Of a stretch of 64,000 nt of DNA, positions 23,881-32,093 are shown piece after piece. Origin of the DNA: GWA1-39-11 sp964640435. GTDB lineage: Bacteria; Patescibacteriota; Microgenomatia; Levybacterales; GWA1-39-11. The stretch is taken from NCBI GenBank assembly GCA_964640435.1, contig CAZXFJ010000001.1, positions 118,223 through 182,222 of the forward strand. The letters run 5' to 3'. The stretch's first letter is position 1; every line of letters starts with the position of its first letter. The notes under the pieces are model-generated. The model had not been told where the DNA came from, made no database searches, and saw only the letters and a list, made by a program, of their open reading frames with translations. A program made the position numbers and the translations under genes.

Positions 23881-26016
23881 ATGGCTGAAAATCAATCGGG
23901 ACAAGAATACAGGCAGAGCTTAAAAGAACTACTCAAAGGAGAAATGGATCATGACCAAAGAAGAGTTTTTTTACAAAGTGAAAAATTAACTCCAGAGTAT
24001 GCTAAAGCAAGGCATGCATTAGTTGAGGAGAGACAAAGAATAATGCTTCAGAAGGCTTTACAGTCCGGAGATGCTGAGAAGATTACAAGAGATTCTGCTC
24101 CATCAGGAAATCCGTTACTTGGATTAAAAGAAGAAGACTCTAATTCGCAATCTGAAAGAGATATTATTTGGGCTAACAATATTATTAATCAGTATTCAGA
24201 ATTGCGCACTTCGGGTGAGAGGGGTGACAGAAAAGCAGCATTAAGACTCATTTCGCATGCCTCAGAGCGGTTTATTGATACCCCAGAGCTTATTGAGCAA
24301 TCAATTGGAATTTGGGAAAATGTCGGCAGTGAGGGAGCACAAGATTTTCTTGAAAAGGTTACTGATACGACTATAAAAAAAACTAAAGAGAATTGGTCCG
24401 AGATTTCTCCCGAACAACTATCTAAATTATTTATTCAACATACAGACGGTGTTCTATCGAAAGGCTTTGTTGAAAAAATGCTAACTGAGTATTTTAAAGG
24501 ACCAAACTCAAGACACAAAGTTGTAGATGCTTACTATAATCTTGCTTCCAGTGCGATAGATTTGTTAAGTAATTTAGGTGCTTTAAAAGATCTATATAGC
24601 GTTCTTTTTGGTCCTTCTGAAATTCTTCCTGTAAATTCACAATTTCTGTTTAATTTACATTCTTCCGGGATGGTTATAGATGATGATAGGTTTTATCAAA
24701 AGTTTCAGATAGCAAATTCTGTATTTAATGATATCAGAGCAGTTTATAATCTTGGTTATGAAGATAGTCCAAAAAGATTTGAAGGGTTTTTTAAGAACAA
24801 TAAAAAATTAGAAGATATTTTAGATAGAGATGCTCAGAGAGCATTTAAAAGACTCGGAAAGCAGGAATATGATAGGAGGGTTGAGGGATTAGATGCCATT
24901 TCTTCAGGAAAACATGTTGGAATTTTTAAAGATAGAGAGGCTGGACTAAATGCGATTAGCATATGGCCATATAATCTAGTTTTAGATATTAGAGAGCCAC
25001 TAAGGATTAAGGCAAATCAAAATGTTACCCCTCTTCTTATGGGCTATGTATCAGATAAAAAAATTCGTGAAGAGGTAAAAGATGGAGAAGATGGTGAAAT
25101 TTTTTCATACAGTATTCCTGTAAACGACAATATACTTATGGAAGTTTTTGTAAATCAGGGTGCCTCTGATAAAAAAGGAGCACTTACCCAAGCCATATTG
25201 AAGGCTTCACCATTAACTCCTGAAAGAGAGAAAGAAATTTTAGAAGAATTTAATAGTCTTACAACTGTTTATAGTGTTCTTTTGAACAGAGGTTCTTTCG
25301 ACGAATTTAAATATGCATCTTTTTATAGAGCAAGAAGTAATTCGGAAAATCTGCATTCTCTAGCGGCTCTTGAGGTAATTGGATTTCCAATTTTTAATAG
25401 TGAGGGTTTTGATATTCGTGAGTATAATGAGGCATTAAGAAGCAAAATCCTTAGAGATCAAAGACGATTCTTAAACAAAAGAGGGCTAAGAGTTCCTCTT
25501 GATCAGACATCATTTAGTAGGCTAGGTTATGAAAGTATTGTTTTTCGGCGAGACCAGGACCCAGAGTTAATAGATGTAGAAATGCATGTTGCGGGAAATC
25601 CATATAAATTTAGATTAGATAAAACATTGAATCTAGACCTACAAGGTAAAACCCTAGATTCCGAGTCATTAAAGAATGGTATTTCTCTGCTTACATTAAA
25701 CGCTTTGAGACCTATTATTTGTGATGAGAATATTCCAACTTTAGAAGGAAAAATAAGTAAAGAGGCTGAGATTGCCATTTTAAGTAGAATGGGGCATTTA
25801 AGATTGCTTCCTAATGGATTTAGATTTACTGATCAGGCCGTGCTAAATTTATTTGAAAATGAAGGAAAAGATTTGAGAGTGGTTAGTGCGCAGAGGATGG
25901 TAGAGCTTCCTACAAATAGAGTAACAACATATGTTAAGCCTGTTATAGAAAAAGATGATAATCTGGACCCAATATTAATTCCTTTAGATCCTAAGGTTTT
26001 CGAGCTTCCACAGTAA
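23881..26016 (+). CDS. Large protein of unknown function (711 residues)
   Basis: I recognise no domain. The product has no signal peptide and no membrane segment. Residues 1-100 are highly charged, 100-300 look mostly helical, and about 340-711 have a mixed alpha/beta character with stretches such as ISIWPYNLVLDIREPLRIKA and HVAGNPYKFRLDKTLNLDL. It stands alone with a strong promoter of its own. Base use looks like that of its neighbours, giving no sign of recent transfer. It could be a lineage-specific cytoplasmic protein. Confidence 0.8.
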   Translation: MAENQSGQEYRQSLKELLKGEMDHDQRRVFLQSEKLTPEYAKARHALVEERQRIMLQKALQSGDAEKITRDSAPSGNPLLGLKEEDSNSQSERDIIWANNIINQYSELRTSGERGDRKAALRLISHASERFIDTPELIEQSIGIWENVGSEGAQDFLEKVTDTTIKKTKENWSEISPEQLSKLFIQHTDGVLSKGFVEKMLTEYFKGPNSRHKVVDAYYNLASSAIDLLSNLGALKDLYSVLFGPSEILPVNSQFLFNLHSSGMVIDDDRFYQKFQIANSVFNDIRAVYNLGYEDSPKRFEGFFKNNKKLEDILDRDAQRAFKRLGKQEYDRRVEGLDAISSGKHVGIFKDREAGLNAISIWPYNLVLDIREPLRIKANQNVTPLLMGYVSDKKIREEVKDGEDGEIFSYSIPVNDNILMEVFVNQGASDKKGALTQAILKASPLTPEREKEILEEFNSLTTVYSVLLNRGSFDEFKYASFYRARSNSENLHSLAALEVIGFPIFNSEGFDIREYNEALRSKILRDQRRFLNKRGLRVPLDQTSFSRLGYESIVFRRDQDPELIDVEMHVAGNPYKFRLDKTLNLDLQGKTLDSESLKNGISLLTLNALRPIICDENIPTLEGKISKEAEIAILSRMGHLRLLPNGFRFTDQAVLNLFENEGKDLRVVSAQRMVELPTNRVTTYVKPVIEKDDNLDPILIPLDPKVFELPQ

Positions 26017-26037
26017 CTTTTCTTATCCAATTTGTGG

Positions 26038-26043
26038 TATAAT
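26038..26043 (+). promoter_or_regulatory. -10 element ahead of the RNase Y leader
   Basis: TATAAT with a predicted start near 26051, about 100 bases before ATG 26154. This is unusual here, where most such hexamers sit directly in front of the start codon. Confidence 0.55.
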
Positions 26044-26050
26044 AGCTTCT

Positions 26051-26150
26051 GAGCCAGAAAAGGTTCTGAAAAAGTATTTATGATAACACTTCTTCAAACC
26101 AGTCGAGAACTTCGAAACGCCTAAATAGGCCGTTTTTACTCTGGCTTGTA
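26051..26150 (+). promoter_or_regulatory. Structured leader of rny with possible attenuator
   Basis: The leader is closed by a perfect 7-bp pairing, AGCCAGA (26052-26058) with TCTGGCT (26140-26146). Inside, GTTCT (26063-26067) pairs with AGAAC (26106-26110), and GAAAAAGT (26068-26075) with ACTTCTTC (26088-26095), one mismatch. A further hairpin at 26117-26132 (CGCCTAAATAGGCCG region) is followed by TTTTT, as in a terminator. A 14-codon ORF (ATG 26080, MITLLQTSRELRNA, stop 26122-26124) overlaps these helices. This looks like a cis-regulatory RNA, by hand folding only. Confidence 0.5.
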
Positions 26151-26153
26151 TAT

Positions 26154-27311
26154 ATGGATGACAAGCAAAAATACCACAAAAAATTAGAAGAAATTTCACA
26201 TCTTTCGATGGAGCAGGCAAAACGCCAGCTTATTGAAGAAGCTCGTAATGAAGCAAGAGCTGAGATTGCAAAAATTATTACAGAATCACAAGAAGAGGCA
26301 ACTGTAAAAGCATCAACTGCCGCTCGTGAAATTTTAGCTGATTCACTTCAGCATGGAAGCCTTGATATAGTTCCAGAATTCACCGTTTCAGTAATAAAAA
26401 TTCAAGACGAAGATGTTAAGGGAAGAATTATTGGAAAAGAAGGAAGAAACATAAGAGCATTTGAAACAGCAACGGGAGTTGATGTTGGACTTGATGAAGA
26501 GGGATTAATCCGTCTTTCATCATTTGATTCAGTTCGACGTGAAATCGCAAGACGTTCACTAGAGCTATTAATTAAGGACACAAGAATTCAACCAATAAGG
26601 ATAGAAGAAGTAGTTGAACAACAGAAGCATGAAGTATCTGCCATTCTTCTTGAAGAAGGGCAAAAAATAGCAACAGAAGCAGGAGTTTTAAACATTCATC
26701 CTGATCTCTTAGCAATGCTAGGACGATTTAAGTTTAGAAGTTCTTTCGGTCAAAATCTTGTAATGCATTCGCTTGAGGTTTCAAAGATTGCAGCACATCT
26801 TGCTGCAGAAATAGGTGCAAACGTTGAAATTGCAAAGGTTGGAGGATTATTTCACGATATTGGAAAAGTTGTTGCTGATAAAGAAGGTAGTCACGTAACT
26901 CTTGGAGTTGACTTGTTACAAAAATACAAAATGCCTCGTGAAATCATTAATGCAGTCGCAGAGCATCATCAGGATAAACCATTTTCATCTGTTGAATCAG
27001 TTTTAGTATATTTAGCTGATGCAGCATCAGGAGGAAGACCAGGCGCAAGACATGAAGATGTTGAAGAGTACGTTAAGAGAATTCGTGACATGGAAGAGAT
27101 TGCAAAGCATTATGATGGAGTCACAGATGCATATGCTTTTGAAGCTGGTCGTGAGCTACGAGTTGTAATTGATCCAGGAAAGCTTGATGATATTGAAACA
27201 ACGATTACTGCTAAAAGAATTAAAGAAGAGATTGACAAAAAACTCATAGTTCCAGGAGTCGTTCGTGTTACAGCAATACGTGAGTTTAGAACCTCAGAAC
27301 CAAAAGAATAA
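26154..27311 (+). CDS. rny: Ribonuclease Y, short form without membrane anchor
   Basis: RNase Y starts mRNA decay in many bacteria. The KH domain (GRIIGKEGRNIRAFETATGVD, about residues 84-104) and the HD domain (HSLEVSKIAAHL, LFHDIGKV, AEHHQD) are complete. The product has 385 residues against about 520 in the family: the N-terminal membrane helix and most of the coiled coil are absent. The frame is open upstream to 26070 but contains no ATG, GTG or TTG, so the short start stands. The enzyme is probably cytosolic here. Confidence 0.93.
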   Translation: MDDKQKYHKKLEEISHLSMEQAKRQLIEEARNEARAEIAKIITESQEEATVKASTAAREILADSLQHGSLDIVPEFTVSVIKIQDEDVKGRIIGKEGRNIRAFETATGVDVGLDEEGLIRLSSFDSVRREIARRSLELLIKDTRIQPIRIEEVVEQQKHEVSAILLEEGQKIATEAGVLNIHPDLLAMLGRFKFRSSFGQNLVMHSLEVSKIAAHLAAEIGANVEIAKVGGLFHDIGKVVADKEGSHVTLGVDLLQKYKMPREIINAVAEHHQDKPFSSVESVLVYLADAASGGRPGARHEDVEEYVKRIRDMEEIAKHYDGVTDAYAFEAGRELRVVIDPGKLDDIETTITAKRIKEEIDKKLIVPGVVRVTAIREFRTSEPKE

Positions 27312-27330
27312 ATCCACAAAAATCAATATC

Positions 27331-27359
27331 TTGACAAAGGTTTTTTTAAGTTGTACTGT
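27331..27359 (+). promoter_or_regulatory. Consensus promoter of the HU gene
   Basis: TTGACA at 27331-27336, a 17-base spacer, and TACTGT at 27354-27359. The predicted start is near 27366. The sequence from the -10 to about +10 is nearly identical to that in front of the lysine-rich peptide gene (47529-47550). Confidence 0.75.
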
Positions 27360-27360
27360 T

Positions 27361-27375
27361 AAATCAAGCCAAACT
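27361..27375 (+). repeat. Shared start-site element, copy 1 (AAATCAAGCCAAACT)
   Basis: This 15-mer is identical to 47536-47550. In both places it follows a TA(C/T)TGT -10 by one base and covers the predicted transcription start. It could be an operator or a conserved 5' end of the RNA. Confidence 0.65.
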
Positions 27376-27412
27376 ATTTATGCATTTCAGTTTATCTTAT
27401 CAATTCAATCCG

Positions 27413-27424
27413 AAAGGGGGTGAT
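27413..27424 (+). promoter_or_regulatory. Strong Shine-Dalgarno of the HU gene
   Basis: AAAGGGGGTGAT matches the 16S rRNA complement AAGGAGGTGAT except at one base and precedes the TTG at 27430. It decides that unusual start. Confidence 0.75.
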
Positions 27425-27429
27425 TCACT

Positions 27430-27708
27430 TTGTCAGTAACAAAAAAAGAGCTAATCGAGCTCGTTGCAAAAAAAGCAAATCTTACAAATAAGGCTTCTAA
27501 AGAAGCGGTTAAAGTTTTTCTTAATGCTATCCGTGACGCTTTAAAGCGCGATGAGAAGGTAGTAATCACCGGTTTTGGTACATTTTCTCTAAGAACAAGA
27601 AAGCAGAGAAAAGGTAGAAATCCAAAAACAGGAGAAACAATTACTATTGCTTCAAGAAAGGCACCAGGATTTACACCTGGTAAGAGTCTTAAAAAAGCTG
27701 TGAGATAA
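27430..27708 (+). CDS. HU-family nucleoid protein
   Basis: This 92-residue protein bends and compacts DNA as a dimer. The start VTKKELIELVAKKANLTNKAS, GFGTFSLRTRKQRKGRNPKTGE and the arm segment TIASRKAPGFTPGKSLK are typical HU. Translation starts at TTG behind a very strong Shine-Dalgarno, and the leader is about 65 bases. This contrasts with the leaderless housekeeping genes here. The promoter element is shared with the lysine-rich peptide unit at 47.5 kb. Confidence 0.95.
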   Translation: MSVTKKELIELVAKKANLTNKASKEAVKVFLNAIRDALKRDEKVVITGFGTFSLRTRKQRKGRNPKTGETITIASRKAPGFTPGKSLKKAVR

Positions 27709-27735
27709 CCCTTTCTCCCTGAGGGTCATCTTTTT
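27707..27735 (+). terminator. Weak terminator after the HU gene
   Basis: ACCCT at the HU stop pairs with AGGGT at 27722-27726 and is followed within a few bases by TTTTT. The stem is only 5 bp, so efficiency is doubtful. Confidence 0.4.
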
Positions 27736-27737
27736 AG

Positions 27738-27743
27738 TATAAT
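27738..27743 (+). promoter_or_regulatory. -10 element of miaA, leaderless type
   Basis: TATAAT ends 7 bases before the GTG start at 27751. Confidence 0.6.
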
Positions 27744-27750
27744 AAGCCCA

Positions 27751-28641
27751 GTGAAGAAGGCTATATTCATTGTTGGTCCAACTGCTGTCGGAAAGACTTC
27801 TCTAGCGGTTAAAATTTCGCAGAAAATACCATCAATTTTAATTAGTGCAGACTCTATCCAGGTATATCGCGGCGCAGATATAATATCAGGTAAAGATCAC
27901 CCCATAGATGTAAAAATAGAGCTTATAGACGTTCTTGATCCAACTCAATCATTTAATGTTCGTGATTTTACTCGTAGAGTAAGACCTCTTGTTGATGCTT
28001 CAAGGAAGCTGCCTGTAATTGTTGGGGGAACAGGATTATATACAAAATCACTTTATGAAAATATCGAAACAATTAATATCCCGCCGGATGAAGAGCTCAG
28101 ATCAGATTTGGAACTATTAACAACTCAAGAGCTGCAAAAAAAATTAAAAGAGCTTGGTCTAGGAAAATTCAACTCTTTAAATGAGTCCGATAGGAATAAT
28201 CCAAGGCGTTTAATGCGAGCAATAGAAGTCATCGTTAACAAAAATGATTCGAAAGAGGCCAATAAGCCTTTATTTAATAAGAATGAAATATTAATAATTG
28301 GTTTGGAGACATCTATGGACAATTTAAGAAGGAGGATAAACATGAGGGTTAAGGAGCGAATTAGCGAAGGAGCAAGGGAAGAGGCTCAACGGCTTTTTAA
28401 TGAATATGAAAATTTATCGCCTCAGTTAAAAGTTGCCAATGGATATTGTCAAATATTCGAATTTCTAAAAGGAAAAATTAGCTGGGATGAAGCAGTTGAG
28501 CAGTGGAATACAGCAGATTACCAGCATGCTAAGGCTCAAATGACATGGTTTAAAAAAGACAATAACATTGTCTGGTTTAACATAGATAATACCCTGAGAG
28601 CTGATATAATGGCTAAAATTACGCACGAAATAGGCTTATAG
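27751..28641 (+). CDS. miaA: tRNA dimethylallyltransferase
   Basis: MiaA adds a dimethylallyl group to A37 of tRNAs that read codons starting with U. The 296-residue product starts at GTG 27751 and has the P-loop GPTAVGKTS at residues 8-16, DSIQVYRG, and VGGTGLYTKSL. The C-terminal QMTWFKKDNNIVWF is the usual end block. It stands between HU and rnpB with its own -10 element. Confidence 0.95.
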   Translation: MKKAIFIVGPTAVGKTSLAVKISQKIPSILISADSIQVYRGADIISGKDHPIDVKIELIDVLDPTQSFNVRDFTRRVRPLVDASRKLPVIVGGTGLYTKSLYENIETINIPPDEELRSDLELLTTQELQKKLKELGLGKFNSLNESDRNNPRRLMRAIEVIVNKNDSKEANKPLFNKNEILIIGLETSMDNLRRRINMRVKERISEGAREEAQRLFNEYENLSPQLKVANGYCQIFEFLKGKISWDEAVEQWNTADYQHAKAQMTWFKKDNNIVWFNIDNTLRADIMAKITHEIGL

Positions 28642-28642
28642 T

Positions 28643-28671
28643 TTGATAAAATTAAACCTCTGTAGTATAAT
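28643..28671 (+). promoter_or_regulatory. Promoter of rnpB
   Basis: TTGATA at 28643-28648, a 17-base spacer, TATAAT at 28666-28671. The RNA 5' end inferred from the closing helix lies after a 7-base gap, which fixes the -10 to start distance used for the leaderless argument. Confidence 0.75.
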
Positions 28672-28678
28672 ATTCATG

Positions 28679-28984
28679 TCAGGAAGAAGAACTGTTACTG
28701 TCCCGATCTTCGGGATGGAGGAAAGTCCAGACAGGTGTAATGCCGGGGACGGAACGTAAGTTCCGGAATGAAAGTTCCAGTGTTTAAACCTTATTCAGCT
28801 AAACGGGTTTAAAACAAATTCTGAATTAACAGAATTTGAGAGCAACAGAGACGAGCTGATATGAAACGAGGCAATCCTACCCGCTGCAACCTAGTATCGG
28901 TATAATTGCATTACTAAATATACCGGGTTTAGGGCATAGATAGATTACAGTTTAGAAACAGAATCTGGCTTACTCTCTTCCTGA
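28679..28984 (+). ncRNA. rnpB: RNase P RNA (bacterial type)
   Basis: This RNA is the catalytic part of RNase P, which matures tRNA 5' ends. The ends pair perfectly, TCAGGAAGA (28679-28687) with TCTTCCTGA (28976-28984), forming P1. The universally conserved GAGGAAAGTCCAGAC lies at 28718-28732, the ACAGAG/GAGCAACAG and GAAACGAGGCAAT region follows the middle, and ACAGAATCTGGCTTAC (CR V) is near 28958-28973. Length, about 306 bases, is small but normal for type A molecules with few extra arms. Confidence 0.94.
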
Positions 28985-28995
28985 CAAATTTAAAC

Positions 28996-29184
28996 ATGAA
29001 AAACGAATTTCAAAAACCATCTATGAAGCGCGTTATGAAGTTATACCCTGGAAGAGAACCCTCTACGAAAAGATTGGAGAGAGATAAATTTGCGCGTGTA
29101 TTATTTTCTGTTTTAGCAAAGGGCGAATTGGGTTATATACAAGACGCTATTGATGTTAAAGATTACAAGGTTAAAAAAGGCTAA
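28996..29184 (+). CDS. Small basic protein after rnpB, unknown
   Basis: A 62-residue, strongly charged ORF (MKNEFQKPSMKRVMKLYPGR start) begins 12 bases after the RNase P RNA and overlaps the convergent helicase stop by 4 bases. No family is recognised and neither promoter nor Shine-Dalgarno is clear. It may be read from the rnpB transcript. Protein-like composition is the only positive evidence. Confidence 0.4.
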   Translation: MKNEFQKPSMKRVMKLYPGREPSTKRLERDKFARVLFSVLAKGELGYIQDAIDVKDYKVKKG

Positions 29185-32093
29185 TTTGCTTCGCAAAGAA
29201 TTTTATATTCACAGTTTTTGCAGAGAATACTGTGAGAACATTTAAATTCACTACTTTCTATCTCAACGATTTTTTTTAATATTTTTTCTCTTGTTTCTTC
29301 AACATCTTTTTGACTCATTTGTTTAGACTTTTTTACAAGTTCTTCAAGATAAAAAAGCGAGACAGTTATGTCCTCAGGCTTTCTTCTGAGACGAGCATCT
29401 TCTACTTCTGTTGCCGCAAGAGCATAAACACCGAGCTGTAATTCATAGCTTGATTTAGACATGCTTTCAGAGTTTCCTGTTTTATAATCAACAATCTCAA
29501 TTCCACCATCACTTTTATTTAAGCGATCCATTTTTCCAAGAATTCTTACGGGTGGTTTTCCATCTCTTTTCAAAAAGAATGAAAACGGAATTTCAGTTGC
29601 AATCGGTAAGTTATTAGGATCAAAATTCTTTTTATAATAATTTGAAACAATTTTTTCACCTAGAGCAAACATTTTTTCTTCATATGATTTTTCTCGATAA
29701 CCTTCTGCAATCCAGTTTGCTCTTAAAATATCTAAGAAGTCTTTTTCTGTTAATTTTTTTCCAAATTTAACATCATTATAAAAAGCATTAAATGAGTTAT
29801 GAATTGAAATTCCAAAACTTAATGGAGCCGTCATTGGTGTCGGGAGCTTTAATAAATATCTTGCTTTAAAATGAAGTGGGCAAACATCAAATGCCTGAAG
29901 TTGTGAATATGAAAGAGAAGTTACTATAAATGGTGGAACATCTGTTGTAATTTTTGCTTGAGATCTTTTGTCTTCATCCTGATAGTCCTTAATTGCTTCA
30001 AGAAATGTTAATTGTTTTACTGTTCTTTCTGCTTCAATTTTTTGAGAGCTTTCCGGTAGTGCTTCGGATACAAATGGGGAAACTTTTTTTTCACGCTTTC
30101 CATCTGCATAAAACTTTGCTGCAGTAAAGTATAGCTGATCACGAGCTCGCGTCATACCAACATAGAAGAGTCTTCGCTCTTCTTGTAAATGATGATCGAC
30201 ATCTGGAATTACTTCTTTAATTAATTGATCATTAATTGGTATTTTTTCACGTCTCTCGCGAGTTGGGAATCTATCATTAACAAGATTAATCATGAAGACA
30301 ACTGGAAACTCAAGACCTTTACTTGAATGAATTGTTAATATATTTACGGCATTCATTTCTTTTGCATCAAGTTCTTGAACAAGAGGACTATCTCCCATTT
30401 CCATCTGAAGGTCTAAGAAGTCGACAATAGTATATATATTAGCGTCGTTATTTAAAGTCTCAAAAGTTTTTATTCGATCAAAAAATTTTGCAATATTTGC
30501 TGCAGCCTTTTCATCTTTCTCCGTTTTTATATCCAGAAAAGAATTTAGAAGTCCTGAATCGAGTAAAAAATAATATAAAATTTGGCCGGGAGTATCTTTT
30601 TTTGCTCGTTCCAAGTGTCTTGTAACCATTTTGACAAATTTGTCTACTGCATCTTTGGATTTGTCTGTTAAAAGTGTTTGGCTTACATTTTCTAAAGTTT
30701 CAAAAAGTGTCATATTTCTCTTTCTTGCAAATGCGAGAAGATGATTTATTTCTCTTGCAGATAAATCAAATACATCCATATTTAAGATCCTATACAATGA
30801 AACAGAGTCTTCAAGATTGTAGAGAAGCTTAAAGTATGCAATTAAATCCTTAATCTCTTCTTGTTGATACAAAGCTCCTGGTCCTAAAAATTGAAATGGA
30901 ATTTTGTGTCTTTGTAGGGCAACCGTTATGGGTTGTGCATGATTATTTGCGCGAACAAGAATTGCAAAGTCGGAATATCTGTATTTCTCTTTTCGTAAAA
31001 TAGATTTTATTTTTTTAGCAATTGATTCCGCTTCCTCATCAACTCTATCTGCGAAAATTAATTCAGGAACCATTCCTCTGACTTTTCTTTCTGATGTTAA
31101 TCTTTTGTTTATGTTTTCCATTGCCTCAAGTCTATTTGGATTATTGTTTTGAATCATTTGATGAGAGCGATCAAGAATCTCTTGTGTGGAGCGGTAGTTT
31201 TTAGTTAGAGTTATTAATTCTGCTGTTGGAAAATTATTTCTAAATTGAATAACGTTTGACAGTGCTGCTCCTCGCCATCTATATATTGCCTGGTCATCAT
31301 CAGCAACAACTGTAATATTTTGATTCTTTCCGGCAAGTAGTATGGCTAGTTCATTCTGAGCAAAATTTGTGTCCTGAAATTCATCAACAAGTATATATTT
31401 AAATCTCTCTTGATACTCTTTCAGGATGTTTTTTCTATTCCTGAGTAAATAAAGTGTCTGAGCTATAAGGTCAGAGAAATCAAGCATTCCTTCCTTTTGT
31501 TTCAATTCAGAATATTGTGAGTATGCTGTTGCAAGTTCTAATGTTTTTTTGTTTTCAAGTTCTTCTTCCTCTGTTTCTCCATCTGTCTTAACAATCGCGT
31601 TTGCAAATTTTAAATATTCAGCAGGTGTTATATCTTCATCCTGAAGTCTTGAGAAGTGAGAGAGAAGCGCTTCTAAAAACTTATTTGGGCTACCAAGAGG
31701 CCTAAAGTATTCTAAGGGAAGTTTAAATAAATGTTTTTTCAGAAAAGTGATACTTTCTGCTTCTGTCATTAGTTTAAAGTTTGGATTAAGTCCAATTGCA
31801 ATTGCTTCTTGGCGAAGTAGAGTATCGCAAAAACCATGGAATGTTGAAATCCACATCTGCGTATATCCGAAAGGTAACGCTTCATCAATTCTATCCTGCA
31901 TTTCTTTGGATGCCTTATCTGTAAAGGTCAGTGCAAGAATTTCATCAGGTTTTGCGAGACCGTCAATTATTAAGTGTTTTATTCGCTCTGTTATAACTGT
32001 TGTTTTTCCAGTCCCCGCTCCTGCGATAATCAAAAGTGGTCCAGATCCATACTCAACTGCTTTTTTCTGTTCCGGGTTTAAGTCTTTTGCCAT
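29181..32093 (-). CDS. UvrD/PcrA-type helicase fused to a RecB-family nuclease domain
   Basis: The 970-residue protein has a superfamily 1A helicase in its first two thirds: AGAGTGKTT at residues 24-32, DEFQDTN (motif II), DDDQAIYRWRGA (motif III) and HSSKGLEFPVVF. The C-terminal third carries a PD-(D/E)xK nuclease with GKMDRL and IVDYKTG. It is bracketed by cysteines (DVCPLHF upstream; CKNCEYKILC at the end), which fit an AddB-like iron-sulphur cluster. It likely processes DNA ends for recombination. Its start overlaps the rmuC stop by one base. Confidence 0.92.
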   Translation of the reverse strand: MAKDLNPEQKKAVEYGSGPLLIIAGAGTGKTTVITERIKHLIIDGLAKPDEILALTFTDKASKEMQDRIDEALPFGYTQMWISTFHGFCDTLLRQEAIAIGLNPNFKLMTEAESITFLKKHLFKLPLEYFRPLGSPNKFLEALLSHFSRLQDEDITPAEYLKFANAIVKTDGETEEEELENKKTLELATAYSQYSELKQKEGMLDFSDLIAQTLYLLRNRKNILKEYQERFKYILVDEFQDTNFAQNELAILLAGKNQNITVVADDDQAIYRWRGAALSNVIQFRNNFPTAELITLTKNYRSTQEILDRSHQMIQNNNPNRLEAMENINKRLTSERKVRGMVPELIFADRVDEEAESIAKKIKSILRKEKYRYSDFAILVRANNHAQPITVALQRHKIPFQFLGPGALYQQEEIKDLIAYFKLLYNLEDSVSLYRILNMDVFDLSAREINHLLAFARKRNMTLFETLENVSQTLLTDKSKDAVDKFVKMVTRHLERAKKDTPGQILYYFLLDSGLLNSFLDIKTEKDEKAAANIAKFFDRIKTFETLNNDANIYTIVDFLDLQMEMGDSPLVQELDAKEMNAVNILTIHSSKGLEFPVVFMINLVNDRFPTRERREKIPINDQLIKEVIPDVDHHLQEERRLFYVGMTRARDQLYFTAAKFYADGKREKKVSPFVSEALPESSQKIEAERTVKQLTFLEAIKDYQDEDKRSQAKITTDVPPFIVTSLSYSQLQAFDVCPLHFKARYLLKLPTPMTAPLSFGISIHNSFNAFYNDVKFGKKLTEKDFLDILRANWIAEGYREKSYEEKMFALGEKIVSNYYKKNFDPNNLPIATEIPFSFFLKRDGKPPVRILGKMDRLNKSDGGIEIVDYKTGNSESMSKSSYELQLGVYALAATEVEDARLRRKPEDITVSLFYLEELVKKSKQMSQKDVEETREKILKKIVEIESSEFKCSHSILCKNCEYKILCEAN

